From Methylorubrum suomiense (GTDB lineage Bacteria > Pseudomonadota > Alphaproteobacteria > Rhizobiales > Beijerinckiaceae), in NCBI RefSeq assembly GCF_022179765.1, contig NZ_BPRE01000005.1:186001-250000 (forward strand): DNA of 64,000 bases, written 5' to 3'. How positions within the stretch are numbered: position 1 is the first letter of the stretch; the number at the start of each line of letters is the position of its first letter. Below, piece by piece: positions 46,992 through 59,615 of this stretch. The position numbers and the translations under genes are program-made. The notes below the pieces were generated by a model. The model was given only the letters and a program-made list of their open reading frames with translations. It was not told the origin of the DNA and ran no database searches.

Positions 46992-47870
46992 ATGACGACC
47001 GGCACCATCGAGGCCCGCGCGGGCCTCGACCCACTCTCCTTGCAGCCTCCCCTGCGCGCCACCCACCGGGGCACGGCGGAAGACGAGGTGTGGCGGGAAT
47101 TGCGGAGCGAGGCCGAGGCGGCGCTGATCGAGGAACCGCTCTATGCGGGCCTGATCCAGGCCACCGTGCTCGACCAGCGCAGGCTTTCCGGTGCCCTGGC
47201 CTACCGCCTCGCCCACCGCCTCGGCGACGGCGACCTGTCGCGGCTCACGGTGCGCGATCTCTGCCTGTCGGCCTTCGAGGCCGATCCGGATCTCTCGGCG
47301 CAGGCTGTGCGCGACCTCGTGGCGATCCGCGAGCGCGACCCGACCTGCCGGCGCTATCTCGACCCGTTCCTGTTCTACAAGGGCTTCGCGGCGCTGGAAG
47401 GCTACCGGGTGGCGCACTGGCTGTGGGCGCAGGGCCGGGCGACGCTGGCGCTCCATGTCCAGAGTCGCATCTCGGAAGTGTTCGGCTGCGATATCCACCC
47501 CGCCGCGCGGATCGGTTCGGGCGTGTTCATCGACCATGCCACCGGCGTCGTCATCGGCGAGACCACGGTGGTGGCCGACGACGTGTCGATCCTCCAATCC
47601 GTCACGCTCGGCGGCAACGGAAAGGAGAGCGGCGACCGCCATCCGAAGATCGCCCGCGGCGTGCTCCTGAGCGTCGGAGCCAAGGTGCTCGGCAACATCC
47701 GGGTCGGCGAGGGGGCGAAGGTCGCCGCCGCCGCGGTGGTGCTGCACGAGGTGCCGGCTCACACCACCGTGGCCGGGGTGCCGGCCCGCGTCGTCTCGCG
47801 ACTCGCCGCCGACGACAATCCGGCTCAGAGCATGGATCAATCCTTCGTCGGCTACGGGGACGGCATCTGA
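46992..47870 (+). CDS. cysE: Serine O-acetyltransferase
   Basis: A 292-residue left-handed beta-helix acetyltransferase making O-acetylserine for cysteine synthesis. The helical N-terminal domain includes DPFLFYKGFAALEGYRVAHW. The hexapeptide domain begins IHPAARIGSGVFIDHATGVV with the catalytic histidine in FIDHATG, then SVTLGGNGKESGDRHPKIAR and AGVPARVVSRL. It is followed by the encapsulin operon, with which serine acetyltransferases are known to co-occur in family 2 encapsulin loci. That supports a role in supplying the cysteine used by the desulfurase cargo. Confidence 0.93.
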   Translation: MTTGTIEARAGLDPLSLQPPLRATHRGTAEDEVWRELRSEAEAALIEEPLYAGLIQATVLDQRRLSGALAYRLAHRLGDGDLSRLTVRDLCLSAFEADPDLSAQAVRDLVAIRERDPTCRRYLDPFLFYKGFAALEGYRVAHWLWAQGRATLALHVQSRISEVFGCDIHPAARIGSGVFIDHATGVVIGETTVVADDVSILQSVTLGGNGKESGDRHPKIARGVLLSVGAKVLGNIRVGEGAKVAAAAVVLHEVPAHTTVAGVPARVVSRLAADDNPAQSMDQSFVGYGDGI

Positions 47871-48353
47871 AGCGGAGCCGCGCGCCGATTCGAGCTCTTC
47901 CACGCGCGGATCACGGCACTTTCGAGCACGTTTCCGCGGCCGCACCTCCGCTTTCGACCCTCCCCATCGACCCGCCTCGTGCATACGGCGGAGGCAGAAG
48001 ATGAAATTTCCATTCAAGTATTCCGGAATAGAACGCATAGATAGAATTTCATTCTAATTTATTGCCGTTATGGAGAATTTTCATCGATTTATTACCGCAT
48101 ACTCAGAAGTACGTTCTTCGACATAGCTGAAATTGAGAACAAAGTTCTATTGACGGGTGTTCGGGATCAAGCCTAATTTCCGGCCAACCCGGATGGCCAA
48201 AACAAGCAGGGCCCGCGGAGGAACAAGACATTCCCAATCTTGAGCCGGACGCGCCAACAACAGCGCAGCGCCGATGCTGGACTTCGTCCGCATCGTTGCG
48301 GACGCATGGGCGCTCGTCCCGGCACAGCGAACCGATCACGGAGACGACGACAG
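47871..48353. promoter_or_regulatory. AT-rich control region upstream of the encapsulin gene
   Basis: The part from about 48000 to 48180 is strikingly AT-rich against its surroundings. It holds three perfect inverted repeats: TATTCCGGAATA (48019-48030), TAGAATTTCATTCTA (48042-48056) and AGAACAAAGTTCT (48136-48148). A sigma-70-like promoter may follow: TTGACG (48150-48155), an 18-bp spacer and TAATTT (48174-48179). This would leave a leader of about 170 bases before the encapsulin start. No small gene is evident. Regulator unknown. Confidence 0.55.
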
Positions 48354-49731
48354 ATGAGTGGACCAGGCCTGAGCGTGAGCGCATCCGCCGCGCGCAATCT
48401 AGCAACCGCGACCGTCACCTCGGTTCAGAACGTCGCCAACACCCCCCGCTTCCTGCTGCGGCTCCTCCCCTTCGTGGACGTCGCGGGCGGCGTCTACCGC
48501 GTCAACCGCCGTGCCGTGGTGCTGGCCAAGTCCGGCCGCATCGATCTGGCGAGCGAGGAGGGCACGCGCGCCATCCGTCCCGGCTCGCTGCGCTCCGTGC
48601 CGCTGTTCAGCCGCCTGGGCGACGCGGAACTCTCCGCGCTCGCGGGCAAGTTCACGGAGAGCAAGCACAAGGCCGGCGAGACCATTGCCGAGGAGGGCTC
48701 GTCGGGCCGCAGCCTCGTCGTGGTGGCCGACGGGACCGTCGAGCTGACCCTGTCGGGGCCCTATAAGGGACGTCTCCGCCAGGGACTGGCCACCCGCGGC
48801 GACTATTTCGGCGAGGGCGCCCTCGTCGGCGAGGAGGGTCCGGCCCCGGCCGTGAAGGCGCTGTCGGCGGTCACCCTTCTGACGCTCGATCCGGCCGCGG
48901 TCGAGGACGAGGGCATCCGGGCGCGCATCGACCAGTATCAGGAGGAGCGCGACCGGCTGAAGGGCCACACCAATTCCTACGGCGAGCAGGGCATCGAGCT
49001 GCTGGCGGTCCATACCGGCGAGCCGCGCCTGCCGACCACCTTCGTCGACTACGAGATCGATCCGCGCGAGTATCACCTCTCGACAATCCAGACGATCCTC
49101 AACACCCATACCCGCGTCACCGATCTCTATTCCAATGAGATCGACCAGTTGCGCGAGCAGATCCGCCTCACGGTCGATGCCGTGAAGGAGCGCGAGGAAT
49201 GGGAACTCCTCAACAACTCGCAATTCGGCCTGCTGCACGAGGTCTCGGGGCGCCAGCGCATCCCGACCCGCTCCGGCCCGCCGACCCCGGACGATCTCGA
49301 CGAGCTGCTGACGCTGGTCTGGAAGAAGCCCGCCTTCTTCGTCGCGCATCCCCGCGCCATCGCGGCCTTCGGCCGTGAGGCCACCCGCCGCGGCGTGCCG
49401 CCGGTCGTCGTCCACCTGTTCGGCGCGCCCTTCATCACCTGGCGCGGCGTGCCGCTCGTTCCCAGCGACAAGCTGCCGATCGACATCGATCCGGCGACCG
49501 GGGCGCAGACCACCTCGATCCTCCTGCTGCGCGTCGGCGAGGGCGAGCAGGGCGTGGTCGGCCTGCAGAAGTCCGGCGTCACCGGCGAGATCGAGCCCGG
49601 CCTGTCGGTGCGCTACATGGGCACCAACGACCATTCCATCGCCTCGCACCTCGTGACCCGCTACTTCTCGGCCGCCGTGCTGGTCGAGGACGCCATCGCC
49701 CGTCTCGATAACGTGCTGCTGGGAAACTACC

Positions 49732-49745
<14 letters not shown>
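48354..49745 (+). CDS. Family 2 encapsulin shell protein with inserted CRP-like domain (family 2B type)
   Basis: A 463-residue HK97-fold protein that self-assembles into a protein nanocompartment. The N-terminal arm (1-75) and the body (from about 200), including VDYEIDPREYHLSTIQTILN, NEIDQLREQIRLTVDAVKER, NNSQFGLLHEVSGRQR and PPVVVHLFGAPFITWRGVPL, match family 2 shells. Residues about 78-185 form an inserted cyclic-nucleotide-binding-like domain (RSVPLFSRLGDAELSALAGK ... GDYFGEGALVGEEGPAPAVK). The usual phosphate-binding arginine of CRP is not present there (PAPAVKA in place of PRxAxV). The stop overlaps the start of the desulfurase gene by 14 bases, so shell and cargo are translationally coupled. 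Start ATG 48354 chosen by context. Confidence 0.9.
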
Positions 49746-53244
<3,499 letters not shown>

Positions 53245-53332
53245 CCGCATTCCGGCGGCCGGCGCGGGCCCGAATGCCTGCGGAAACAACGACCGCCTTC
53301 GCCGTTCTCTCACCGCAAGAGGGGAGAGACGC

Positions 53333-53710
53333 TTGGTAGGGCGCAGGGTCCGGCGCTGGCGCGACGACGATCCCGATACGCATGGGCCGAAGCCCGATGC
53401 GCTCCCGGTCTGCCCGCTCTGCGAGCGGCCGATCCCGCGCCATGCCCGCCAGAGCGTCCATCACCTGACCCCGAAGCTGAAAGGCGGGGCCTGCGGGGCG
53501 ACCGTGCGGCTCCATCAGATCTGCCATTCGGCGATCCACGCCCGCTACAGCGAGGCCGAGATCGCCCGACGGCTCGCGGAGGTCGAGGCGCTGCGGGCCG
53601 ATCCCGAGATCGCCCGCTTCCTCGCCTGGGTGCGGGACAAGCCCGACGACTTCCACGCCCCCACCCGCCAGACCCGCGAGCGCCGCGGCGAGGGCCGGGC
53701 GCGTCGGTGA
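53333..53710 (+). CDS. HNH endonuclease family protein
   Basis: A 125-residue protein with a compact HNH fold. It has a zinc-type knuckle CPLCERPIP, then SVHHLTPKLKGG (first histidine), then VRLHQICHSAIHARY. The tail is charged and helical (SEAEIARRLAEVEALRAD). Starts are weak: I use TTG at 53333 after GGGGAGAG; the gene probably belongs to its own unit after the transporter. Many such small HNH proteins are chromosomal and of unknown role; no phage or restriction neighbours are present. Confidence 0.8.
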   Translation: MVGRRVRRWRDDDPDTHGPKPDALPVCPLCERPIPRHARQSVHHLTPKLKGGACGATVRLHQICHSAIHARYSEAEIARRLAEVEALRADPEIARFLAWVRDKPDDFHAPTRQTRERRGEGRARR

Positions 53711-53821
53711 GGTTCGGTGACGTTAACCACATCGCCAACATCCGGTGCGGCGGCGGGGCCGGGTTAACCGCGTGCCGTCAGGGTCGCGGATCGTTCGCCC
53801 GATCACGAGGCCCGGATTTCC

Positions 53822-54958
53822 ATGGCTGGCGCCACGCAACCCCTCCGCCCGCATCCCGAGGAAGCGTCCCGGCTGGCCTGGGTCGATGTCGCCAAGGGCC
53901 TGTGCATCATCCTCGTCGTGATGATGCATTCGACGCTCGGCACCGGCGAGGCGCTCGGGGGCGAGGGCTTCATGCATACGATCGTGGCCTTCGCCAAGCC
54001 GTTCCGGATCCCCGACTTCTTCCTGCTCTCGGGCCTGTTCCTCGGCCGCGTGATCGACCGCGACTGGCGCCTGTTCGCCGACCGGCGCGTGGTCCATTTC
54101 GCCTATTTCTACGTCCTGTGGGTGCTGATCCAGTCGCTGTTCAAGGTCGGGCTGATCACCGCCGACGCGGTCGGCACGGAGGGTAAGCTCGCGGCCTTCG
54201 GCCTGCATCTGGCCGAGGCCCTAGTGGTGCCGTACTCAACCCTGTGGTTCGTCTACCTGCTCGCCGTGTTCTCGGTGGTGACGAAACTCCTGCACCGCCG
54301 GGTGCCGCCGCTCGTCCTGCTCGGCGCCGCCGCTTTGCTCCAGCTGCTGCCGACCGCGAGCCTGCCGCTCCTCGTGGACGAGTTCTGCGCCCGCTACGTC
54401 TATTTCCTGGGCGGCTACCTGTTCGCCGAGTGGATCTTTCGGTTTGCCGACCGGGTCCGCGCCCGTGCCGGGCTCGCGCTCGCCGGGCTGGCCACCTGGG
54501 CGCTGCTGGAGGCCGTACTGGTCTTCGCACCGACGGGCCTGCCCTCGCACCCCTCCGCCGCCGGCCTGCCGGTGGTGAGCCTCGCCCTCGGCAGCATCGG
54601 CGCGCTCGCCATCGTCGCCTTCGCCAACCTGATGACCCGCGCCGGCGGACCGGTCACGGCGGCGCTCCGCGCCTGCGGCCAGCGCTCCATCGTGATCTAT
54701 CTCGGCTTCTTCCTGCCGATGGCCGTGACCCGCACGGTCATCGCCAAGTCGGGGATCGCCATCGATATCGGGCTCGCCAGCCTGATCGTGACGGCGGTCG
54801 CCGTCGTCGTGCCCCTCGCCTTCGAGCGTTTCGTGCGGGGGACGCGGCTGGACTTCCTGTTCCGTCGCCCGGCGGCCTTCCACATCGTCCCCGAGCCGGC
54901 GCAGTCCCGCCGCGCCTCACCCAGTCTCGCACGCCCGGAACCCGCGCCCGCCCCGTGA
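53822..54958 (+). CDS. Acyltransferase-3 family membrane protein
   Basis: A 378-residue protein with about ten membrane helices. It starts RLAWVDVAKGLCIILVVMMH (family motif with the active histidine in VMMHSTLG) followed by FRIPDFFLLSGLFLGRVIDR. Members acylate sugars or glycans, for example OpgC-type succinylation or O-antigen acetylation. The last 35 residues are proline/arginine-rich and cytoplasmic. Substrate is not evident from its neighbours. The ATG at 53822 fits the first helix. Confidence 0.88.
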   Translation: MAGATQPLRPHPEEASRLAWVDVAKGLCIILVVMMHSTLGTGEALGGEGFMHTIVAFAKPFRIPDFFLLSGLFLGRVIDRDWRLFADRRVVHFAYFYVLWVLIQSLFKVGLITADAVGTEGKLAAFGLHLAEALVVPYSTLWFVYLLAVFSVVTKLLHRRVPPLVLLGAAALLQLLPTASLPLLVDEFCARYVYFLGGYLFAEWIFRFADRVRARAGLALAGLATWALLEAVLVFAPTGLPSHPSAAGLPVVSLALGSIGALAIVAFANLMTRAGGPVTAALRACGQRSIVIYLGFFLPMAVTRTVIAKSGIAIDIGLASLIVTAVAVVVPLAFERFVRGTRLDFLFRRPAAFHIVPEPAQSRRASPSLARPEPAPAP

Positions 54959-55013
54959 TGGTTCTCCCCGGCGAGCGCCCGGATGGTCCGGGCCACCAGG
55001 GAGCGGCCGGAGC

Positions 55014-55241
55014 ATGGCGGACGAGCGGATCGGTGCGGAGGGACAGATGGCGGGTGAGGCGAGCGGGGACCCTGCCGCGGTCGTCCTGAAGGAGCCGCGC
55101 GACCGCGCCTACTGGGCGCGCCGCTTCGAGGTTCCGGTGGAGCAGGTCCAGGCGGCGGTCGAGGCCGTCGGCCCCGACCCGGCCCAGGTCGCCGCCCATC
55201 TCGGCAAGCCCTGGCCCTACGAGGCGAGCGGCATCGTCTGA
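55014..55241 (+). CDS. DUF3606-type small protein
   Basis: A 75-residue protein. The core RAYWARRFEVPVEQVQAAVE and AVGPDPAQVAAHLGKPWPYE resembles the short DUF3606 group, common and often multicopy in rhizobia and methylobacteria. Function unknown. It begins 55 bp after the acyltransferase stop on the same strand. Confidence 0.75.
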   Translation: MADERIGAEGQMAGEASGDPAAVVLKEPRDRAYWARRFEVPVEQVQAAVEAVGPDPAQVAAHLGKPWPYEASGIV

Positions 55242-55283
55242 GCTTCGGACGCGCGGGGCCGCTCCGCCGAACAAGGCGAAGGG

Positions 55284-56459
55284 CTAGTTCCCGTCGGCGG
55301 CGGAGGCCGAGCGGCGGGTGCCGCGTCGGCTGGCGAAGATGCCGGGGGCGGTGCCGGGCACGACGACGATGCGTCGGACTTCTCCGCGCAGATAGGCCCG
55401 CAGGAAGCGGTCGTACTGCCGGAACACGACACAGCCGTTCGAGGCGCCGCTCGGCCCGAGCATGTAGGTGTGGGCGAGGATGCCGTCGCGCCCGTGGATC
55501 GCCGCCGAGCCGCCCACCGGATTGAGGCGGATCGCCCGCACGCCGTGGAACAATGCCTCGCGCTCCCGCAGGTCGTAGACGCCGGGCGGCGTCGCGCCAC
55601 GCATGCGCAGATGGACGTAATCGGGATTGTCCTGCGCGACGCCGAGGCCGGAATGCGCCTCCAGCACCTCGCCGCTCGGCAAGGTCACCGTCGCCGCGCT
55701 GATGTCGTAGACGGCAACGCCCGGCTCGGCCACCGGCCCCGGGACGAGCCGCCGCCGCGCGGCCGAGTCCACCGCCCCGCTCTCCAGCCCGGCATAAGCC
55801 AGGGCCGTGCCCGAGCTGGCCGGCGCGGTATTCGGTGAGGATTCGCCGCCGAACAGCTTCTCGAAGAAGGAGCGATCGTCGGTCACGGCGGCGCTGAACA
55901 CCTGCCGGGTCGATTCCCGGGCCTGCCGCGACGTCGCGCGGGGGATCGGGGTCGCGAGGCGGGCGGTCTGCTCCCGCGGCTCGTAGCGGAATTCGGCCGG
56001 GCGACGCACCGGCAGCGGCACGGTGAGGGCGAGACGGGCGGAGACCGGCGTCCGGGCCGTCGCCGGCTCGGGTGCCGCCATCGCGGCGATCGGGGCCGCG
56101 GTCTCGACGGCGCGACCGGCGACCTGCGTCGCGCGCGCTGCCGGCTCGGGCGTCCGGAAAGCCGTCGCGACGGACCCCGCCCGCGGCGCGAAGCCCGACA
56201 TCTGGGTGTCGACGGTCAGGTTGGGATCGAGCATCCAGGCGAGATCGGCGGGGGCCGGCATCGCCTCTTCCGGAAGCGAAGCGGCGTGGATCGCCGGAGC
56301 GACCTCGACCGTCGCGATCTTCGGCGTCTCACCCTGGCGCAGCAGGCCGGCGAGGGCGAGGCCGCTCACCGCCGTGAGGGCGAGGGCCGCGACCGGCAGA
56401 CGGTTGCGGCGGCGGACGGGCCGGGCGGGCTGGCCTTGAACGAGCGCGGCGATGTCCAT
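55284..56459 (-). CDS. Tlde1/DUF2778-domain protein with one N-terminal membrane anchor
   Basis: A 391-residue protein. One anchor helix (LPVAALALTAVSGLALAGLL, about 22-41) is followed by an alanine/proline-rich linker. The C-terminal about 130 residues are an L,D-transpeptidase-like domain of the Tlde1/DUF2778 kind. It has LPSGEVLEAHSGLGVAQDNP, GVYDLREREALFHGVRAIRL, and the catalytic pair in AIHGRDGILAHTYMLGPSGA and SNGCVVFRQYDRF (histidine and cysteine). Enzymes of this kind cut or exchange peptidoglycan cross-links; Tlde1 can be a secreted toxin, but no immunity or type VI genes are adjacent, so a housekeeping cell-wall role is more likely. Start ATG 56459 is chosen to fit the anchor. Confidence 0.82.
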   Translation of the reverse strand: MDIAALVQGQPARPVRRRNRLPVAALALTAVSGLALAGLLRQGETPKIATVEVAPAIHAASLPEEAMPAPADLAWMLDPNLTVDTQMSGFAPRAGSVATAFRTPEPAARATQVAGRAVETAAPIAAMAAPEPATARTPVSARLALTVPLPVRRPAEFRYEPREQTARLATPIPRATSRQARESTRQVFSAAVTDDRSFFEKLFGGESSPNTAPASSGTALAYAGLESGAVDSAARRRLVPGPVAEPGVAVYDISAATVTLPSGEVLEAHSGLGVAQDNPDYVHLRMRGATPPGVYDLREREALFHGVRAIRLNPVGGSAAIHGRDGILAHTYMLGPSGASNGCVVFRQYDRFLRAYLRGEVRRIVVVPGTAPGIFASRRGTRRSASAADGN

Positions 56460-56637
56460 GCGGGGATACTCAGCAACGCGGGGTTCCCACACGGCCGCCC
56501 GCCCTCCCCCGCGGACATGCGGGTGAGGCCCGGGAGGGCTCCGCCGTTAGGAGAGGATCTTCGTTTAAGCCTCCGTCATTGAACGGGATCTTGGTTAATG
56601 GCGACTAAAAGCACGGCGCAAAACCTTCACCCTTCGC

Positions 56638-57285
56638 TCACCCTGTGGTGGTCGAGGGGGCGGGCGGGCCGTCTTTCCGCAGGACGACGCTGAGATTGTT
56701 GGCCGGCATGGCGATCCGCTCGGCGAGATGCAGGCCGTGTCCGGCCGCTTCGGCGAGAACGGCCTCGAGATCGCGCACGCCCCAATCCGGATCGCGGAAC
56801 CGCAGATCTAGGTCGAAGCGGGCATTGCTCTCGGCGGTGTGGCCGCCGCCGAGGCGGAACGGACCGTAGAGGAAGAGCGGACCGCCTTCCGGCAGCAGGC
56901 GGCCGGCGCCGGCGAGCAGCCCTTCGGTCGCTGCCCAGGGCGCGATGTGGATCATGTTGATGCACAGGATCGCGTCCGCCCGCGTCACCGGCCAGACCTG
57001 CGCCCGGACGTCGAGCTCGATCGGTGCCAGGACATTCGGCAGGGCGGCGGCCCGGGCATGGGCCGCGATGCTCCCCAGCGCGCGCGGCTCCGGATCGGTC
57101 GGCTGCCAACGGAGGGCCGGCAGGGCCGCGGCGAACCGGACGGCATGCTCGCCCGTTCCGCTCGCCACCTCCAGCACATCGCCGACGGGCGGCAGGATGC
57201 TGCGCAGGACATCGAGGATCGCCGAACCGTTGCGGGCCGCCGCCGGCGCGAACAGGGCCTCGTCACCGATGGGCTCGCCGCTCAC
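56638..57285 (-). CDS. DUF938 class I SAM-dependent methyltransferase
   Basis: A 215-residue cytoplasmic protein of the DUF938 methyltransferase group. The SAM site is DVLEVASGTGEHAVRFAAAL, with the acidic loop RWQPTDPEPRAL. It then has ADAILCINMIHIAPWAATEG and GPLFLYGPFRLGGGHTAESN. Family members are conserved across proteobacteria but have no known substrate. Confidence 0.85.
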   Translation of the reverse strand: MSGEPIGDEALFAPAAARNGSAILDVLRSILPPVGDVLEVASGTGEHAVRFAAALPALRWQPTDPEPRALGSIAAHARAAALPNVLAPIELDVRAQVWPVTRADAILCINMIHIAPWAATEGLLAGAGRLLPEGGPLFLYGPFRLGGGHTAESNARFDLDLRFRDPDWGVRDLEAVLAEAAGHGLHLAERIAMPANNLSVVLRKDGPPAPSTTTG

Positions 57286-57593
57286 GATGTCACTCTCGCA
57301 ATCCTGCCTGGACTCGACCTCGGGTTCGGCCGGATACTCCCTGCTTGCGTCCCCCCGGGGCGCCGATCAAGCTCTCCTCGGCGCAATCCGCTCGGCCCGG
57401 CGCCGGCCCCTGCCGGGCTCTCCCACGCGCCATCCCGGCCCACGAAGCGGGCCCGATGGCCCCTCGCCGATCCATCGTCCCGCTCCCCGGGGCTTGCCGT
57501 CTTGAATGCACCGCATCGTGCCGATGGACCGCTGCGTCCGAGTCCGGCCCTCACCCGGCGGAGACCCGCTCGATCCTGATCGGCCTCGTCGCC
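57286..57593. other. Stretch without a supported gene
   Basis: Several open frames overlap on both strands but none has coding character or a recognisable domain. It lies between the DUF938 start and the possible small membrane peptide. Confidence 0.4.
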
Positions 57594-57695
57594 ATGATGC
57601 TGCCGGCCGCCTGTCTCGGCCTGGCGCTCGCCTGCCTCGTGCTCTTGGAGGAGCGCCCGCTTCAGGACGCGGCCGGGGTGAAGCGGGACGGTTGA
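57594..57695 (+). CDS. Possible small single-helix membrane peptide
   Basis: An ATG at 57594 opens 33 codons with one hydrophobic stretch (MLPAACLGLALACLVLLEER) and a charged tail (QDAAGVKRDG). It may be longer if a non-ATG start upstream is used, since the frame is open. It ends two bases before the convergent PsiE stop. Weakly supported. Confidence 0.3.
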   Translation: MMLPAACLGLALACLVLLEERPLQDAAGVKRDG

Positions 57696-57696
57696 G

Positions 57697-58227
57697 TCAG
57701 CCGCCGGCATGCTCCTGCGTCTCCTCGCCCGCCGGCCTGCCGTCGTCGCGGGCGCGATGGAGAACGAAGATCGCGAACACCATGGTCAGGATCAGCCCGG
57801 CCAGCACGGCGAGTTCGATCATGGAGGCCTGGAACAGCGCCTGCTTCTCCGGCGACCAATCCTTGGCGTGGGTGATCTCCGAGGATTGCAGGGTGATCAC
57901 CAGCACCCGGCGGATCGAGGCGATGAGCCCGACGATCAGGAACGGTTCGCAGGTCAATCGGCCCGAGCGCATCGACACCCGCACCGTGTGCAGGATCTCG
58001 ATCAGCATCAGCAGGAACAGCAGCCGATCCACCACTTCGAGGATCTGATCCGCGCCCCCGAGGGCGAGCATGGCGCTGAATGTCAGTCCTGCGGCGTCGA
58101 TCAAAGCCACCAGGGCGGTGAGGGCGAGCAGGATCCCGAGTGCTGCGTAGATCGCGTGCTCGGTATGGAGAAAAACGAAGCTTGCCGCCCGCGTCAGTCG
58201 GCCTTGATCTTCCCCGTTGTCAGTCAT
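57697..58227 (-). CDS. PsiE-family membrane protein
   Basis: A 176-residue protein with four helices typical of PsiE (phosphate-starvation-inducible E). Segments are HAIYAALGILLALTALVALI, QILEVVDRLLFLLMLIEILH, FLIVGLIASIRRVLVITLQS and IELAVLAGLILTMVFAIFVL. Role is unclear even in E. coli. ATG 58227 chosen; upstream extension is not coding-like. No Pho-box recognised by eye. Confidence 0.82.
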   Translation of the reverse strand: MTDNGEDQGRLTRAASFVFLHTEHAIYAALGILLALTALVALIDAAGLTFSAMLALGGADQILEVVDRLLFLLMLIEILHTVRVSMRSGRLTCEPFLIVGLIASIRRVLVITLQSSEITHAKDWSPEKQALFQASMIELAVLAGLILTMVFAIFVLHRARDDGRPAGEETQEHAGG

Positions 58228-58435
58228 CGCTCGCCTCCCCGATCGTTTTGCCGATCTGACAGGATCGGCGGACAATCGTCCAGCGCGACGGGAAGTCCTC
58301 GCCCCTCGTTCAGCGGGTGTGACGACACGTTTCGGAGACTTTCTCTACCGGGCGGCACAGATCGGCGCGGTGGATGTCGGGCTGAAGCCGTGACGGCACT
58401 TCACTTGATCGCCGTACCGAGCGTGGTCGGCTGCC

Positions 58436-59578
58436 CTATTCCGGCAATGCGGTACCGGCCAGCAAGCCCACAAGTTCGGCCTGCCGGGACACGCCGGTCT
58501 TCTGGAAGACGCGCTTGAGCACGGAGCGGGCCGTGCTGGGCGTGATGCCGAGCTTGGCCGCCGCCGGCACCGGGGCGTCGCCCGCGGCGATCAGGGCGGC
58601 GAGGCGGGCTTCCGCCGGTGTCAGATCGAACAGGCCCTGCACCACCTCCGCGCTCGGCACCTCGCGGGCGACGACGGGCGTGGCGATCAGCACCGCGCGG
58701 GCCCGGGCGAACACGTCGTGAGCCGCGCCCCGCACCGGCACGAGGTGGAGAATCACCGGCGGGCGCTCCCCCTGCGCCGGGATCGGGATCGAGCGCACCG
58801 GCATCGGCCCGGCCTGTCCGGGACCGCCAAGGGCTTCGCGCAAGAGCCGGTCGGCGGCGGGATCGACCACGGCGAGCCGGGTCGGCTGGTCGCTGAGCGT
58901 GTGCGGCATCAGCGCGGTGAGACCGGCATTGGCCGAGAGCAGGCGGCCGCCCGTGCCGAGGACGGCGGCGGGCAGGCCGAGCATTTCGAGGGTGCGGGTG
59001 GTGGTGGCGATCCGCTCCATCTCGAGCCGCGCCGAGAGCAGGGCCGCCCGGGCGAGATGCGGGCGCAAGGTATCGAGGGCGGCGATCGTCTGGTGGTCGA
59101 AGGCTCCCGCGGCATGCGGACGCTCGCAATTGATGATGACGCTGTCGCCGCTCGGCACCATCACGGCGGTGGCGATGCCCGATCCGTAGCCGCGGGGGAT
59201 CAGGAAATCCTGATAGAGGGGTTCGGTGGCGATCTCCTCCGGCGCGACGGCTTCGAGATCGGCGAGGAAGCCCGGATGACGCGCCTCCAGCAGCCGCCGG
59301 GTGCGGATGTTGTCGGGGAAGCGCTCGGTATGCGCCACCACCAAGGCATCAAATTCCGGCGATGTCGTCACCCAGTCGCGGAAGCGGGTGCCGGTCGAGA
59401 CGATCAGCACCGCCTCGGGTGCTCCGGCGAGCCGGGCGAGGTCGATCAGCACCGACCGCCACAATTCGGGAACCGCCGCCGCCTCGTAGATCCGGTCGAT
59501 CAGCGCCAGCGAGGCCGCCGACGGTACGGCGGGCTCGAGGTCGAGATGAGGCCGGAACGGGCGCTGCGGAACGTTCAT
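58436..59578 (-). CDS. LuxR-type helix-turn-helix regulator
   Basis: A 380-residue regulator. The N-terminal part (about 20-200) looks like a sensor domain, beginning ASLALIDRIYEAAAVPELWR, with a PAS-like segment RTLEMLGLPAAVLGTGGRLL. The C-terminal end is a LuxR helix-turn-helix: LFDLTPAEARLAALIAAGDA, then AAKLGITPSTARSVLKRVFQ and TGVSRQAELVGLLAG. It is transcribed alone. Ligand and targets unknown. Confidence 0.85.
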   Translation of the reverse strand: MNVPQRPFRPHLDLEPAVPSAASLALIDRIYEAAAVPELWRSVLIDLARLAGAPEAVLIVSTGTRFRDWVTTSPEFDALVVAHTERFPDNIRTRRLLEARHPGFLADLEAVAPEEIATEPLYQDFLIPRGYGSGIATAVMVPSGDSVIINCERPHAAGAFDHQTIAALDTLRPHLARAALLSARLEMERIATTTRTLEMLGLPAAVLGTGGRLLSANAGLTALMPHTLSDQPTRLAVVDPAADRLLREALGGPGQAGPMPVRSIPIPAQGERPPVILHLVPVRGAAHDVFARARAVLIATPVVAREVPSAEVVQGLFDLTPAEARLAALIAAGDAPVPAAAKLGITPSTARSVLKRVFQKTGVSRQAELVGLLAGTALPE

Positions 59579-59615
59579 GGCGGCAGTGGCATCACCGGTT
59601 CTTCCCTGCGCGGCA

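Noticed and set aside
55284..56459. Type VI secretion toxin Tlde1
   Set aside because: The catalytic domain resembles Tlde1, but an N-terminal membrane anchor and lack of immunity or secretion genes argue for a cell-wall enzyme.
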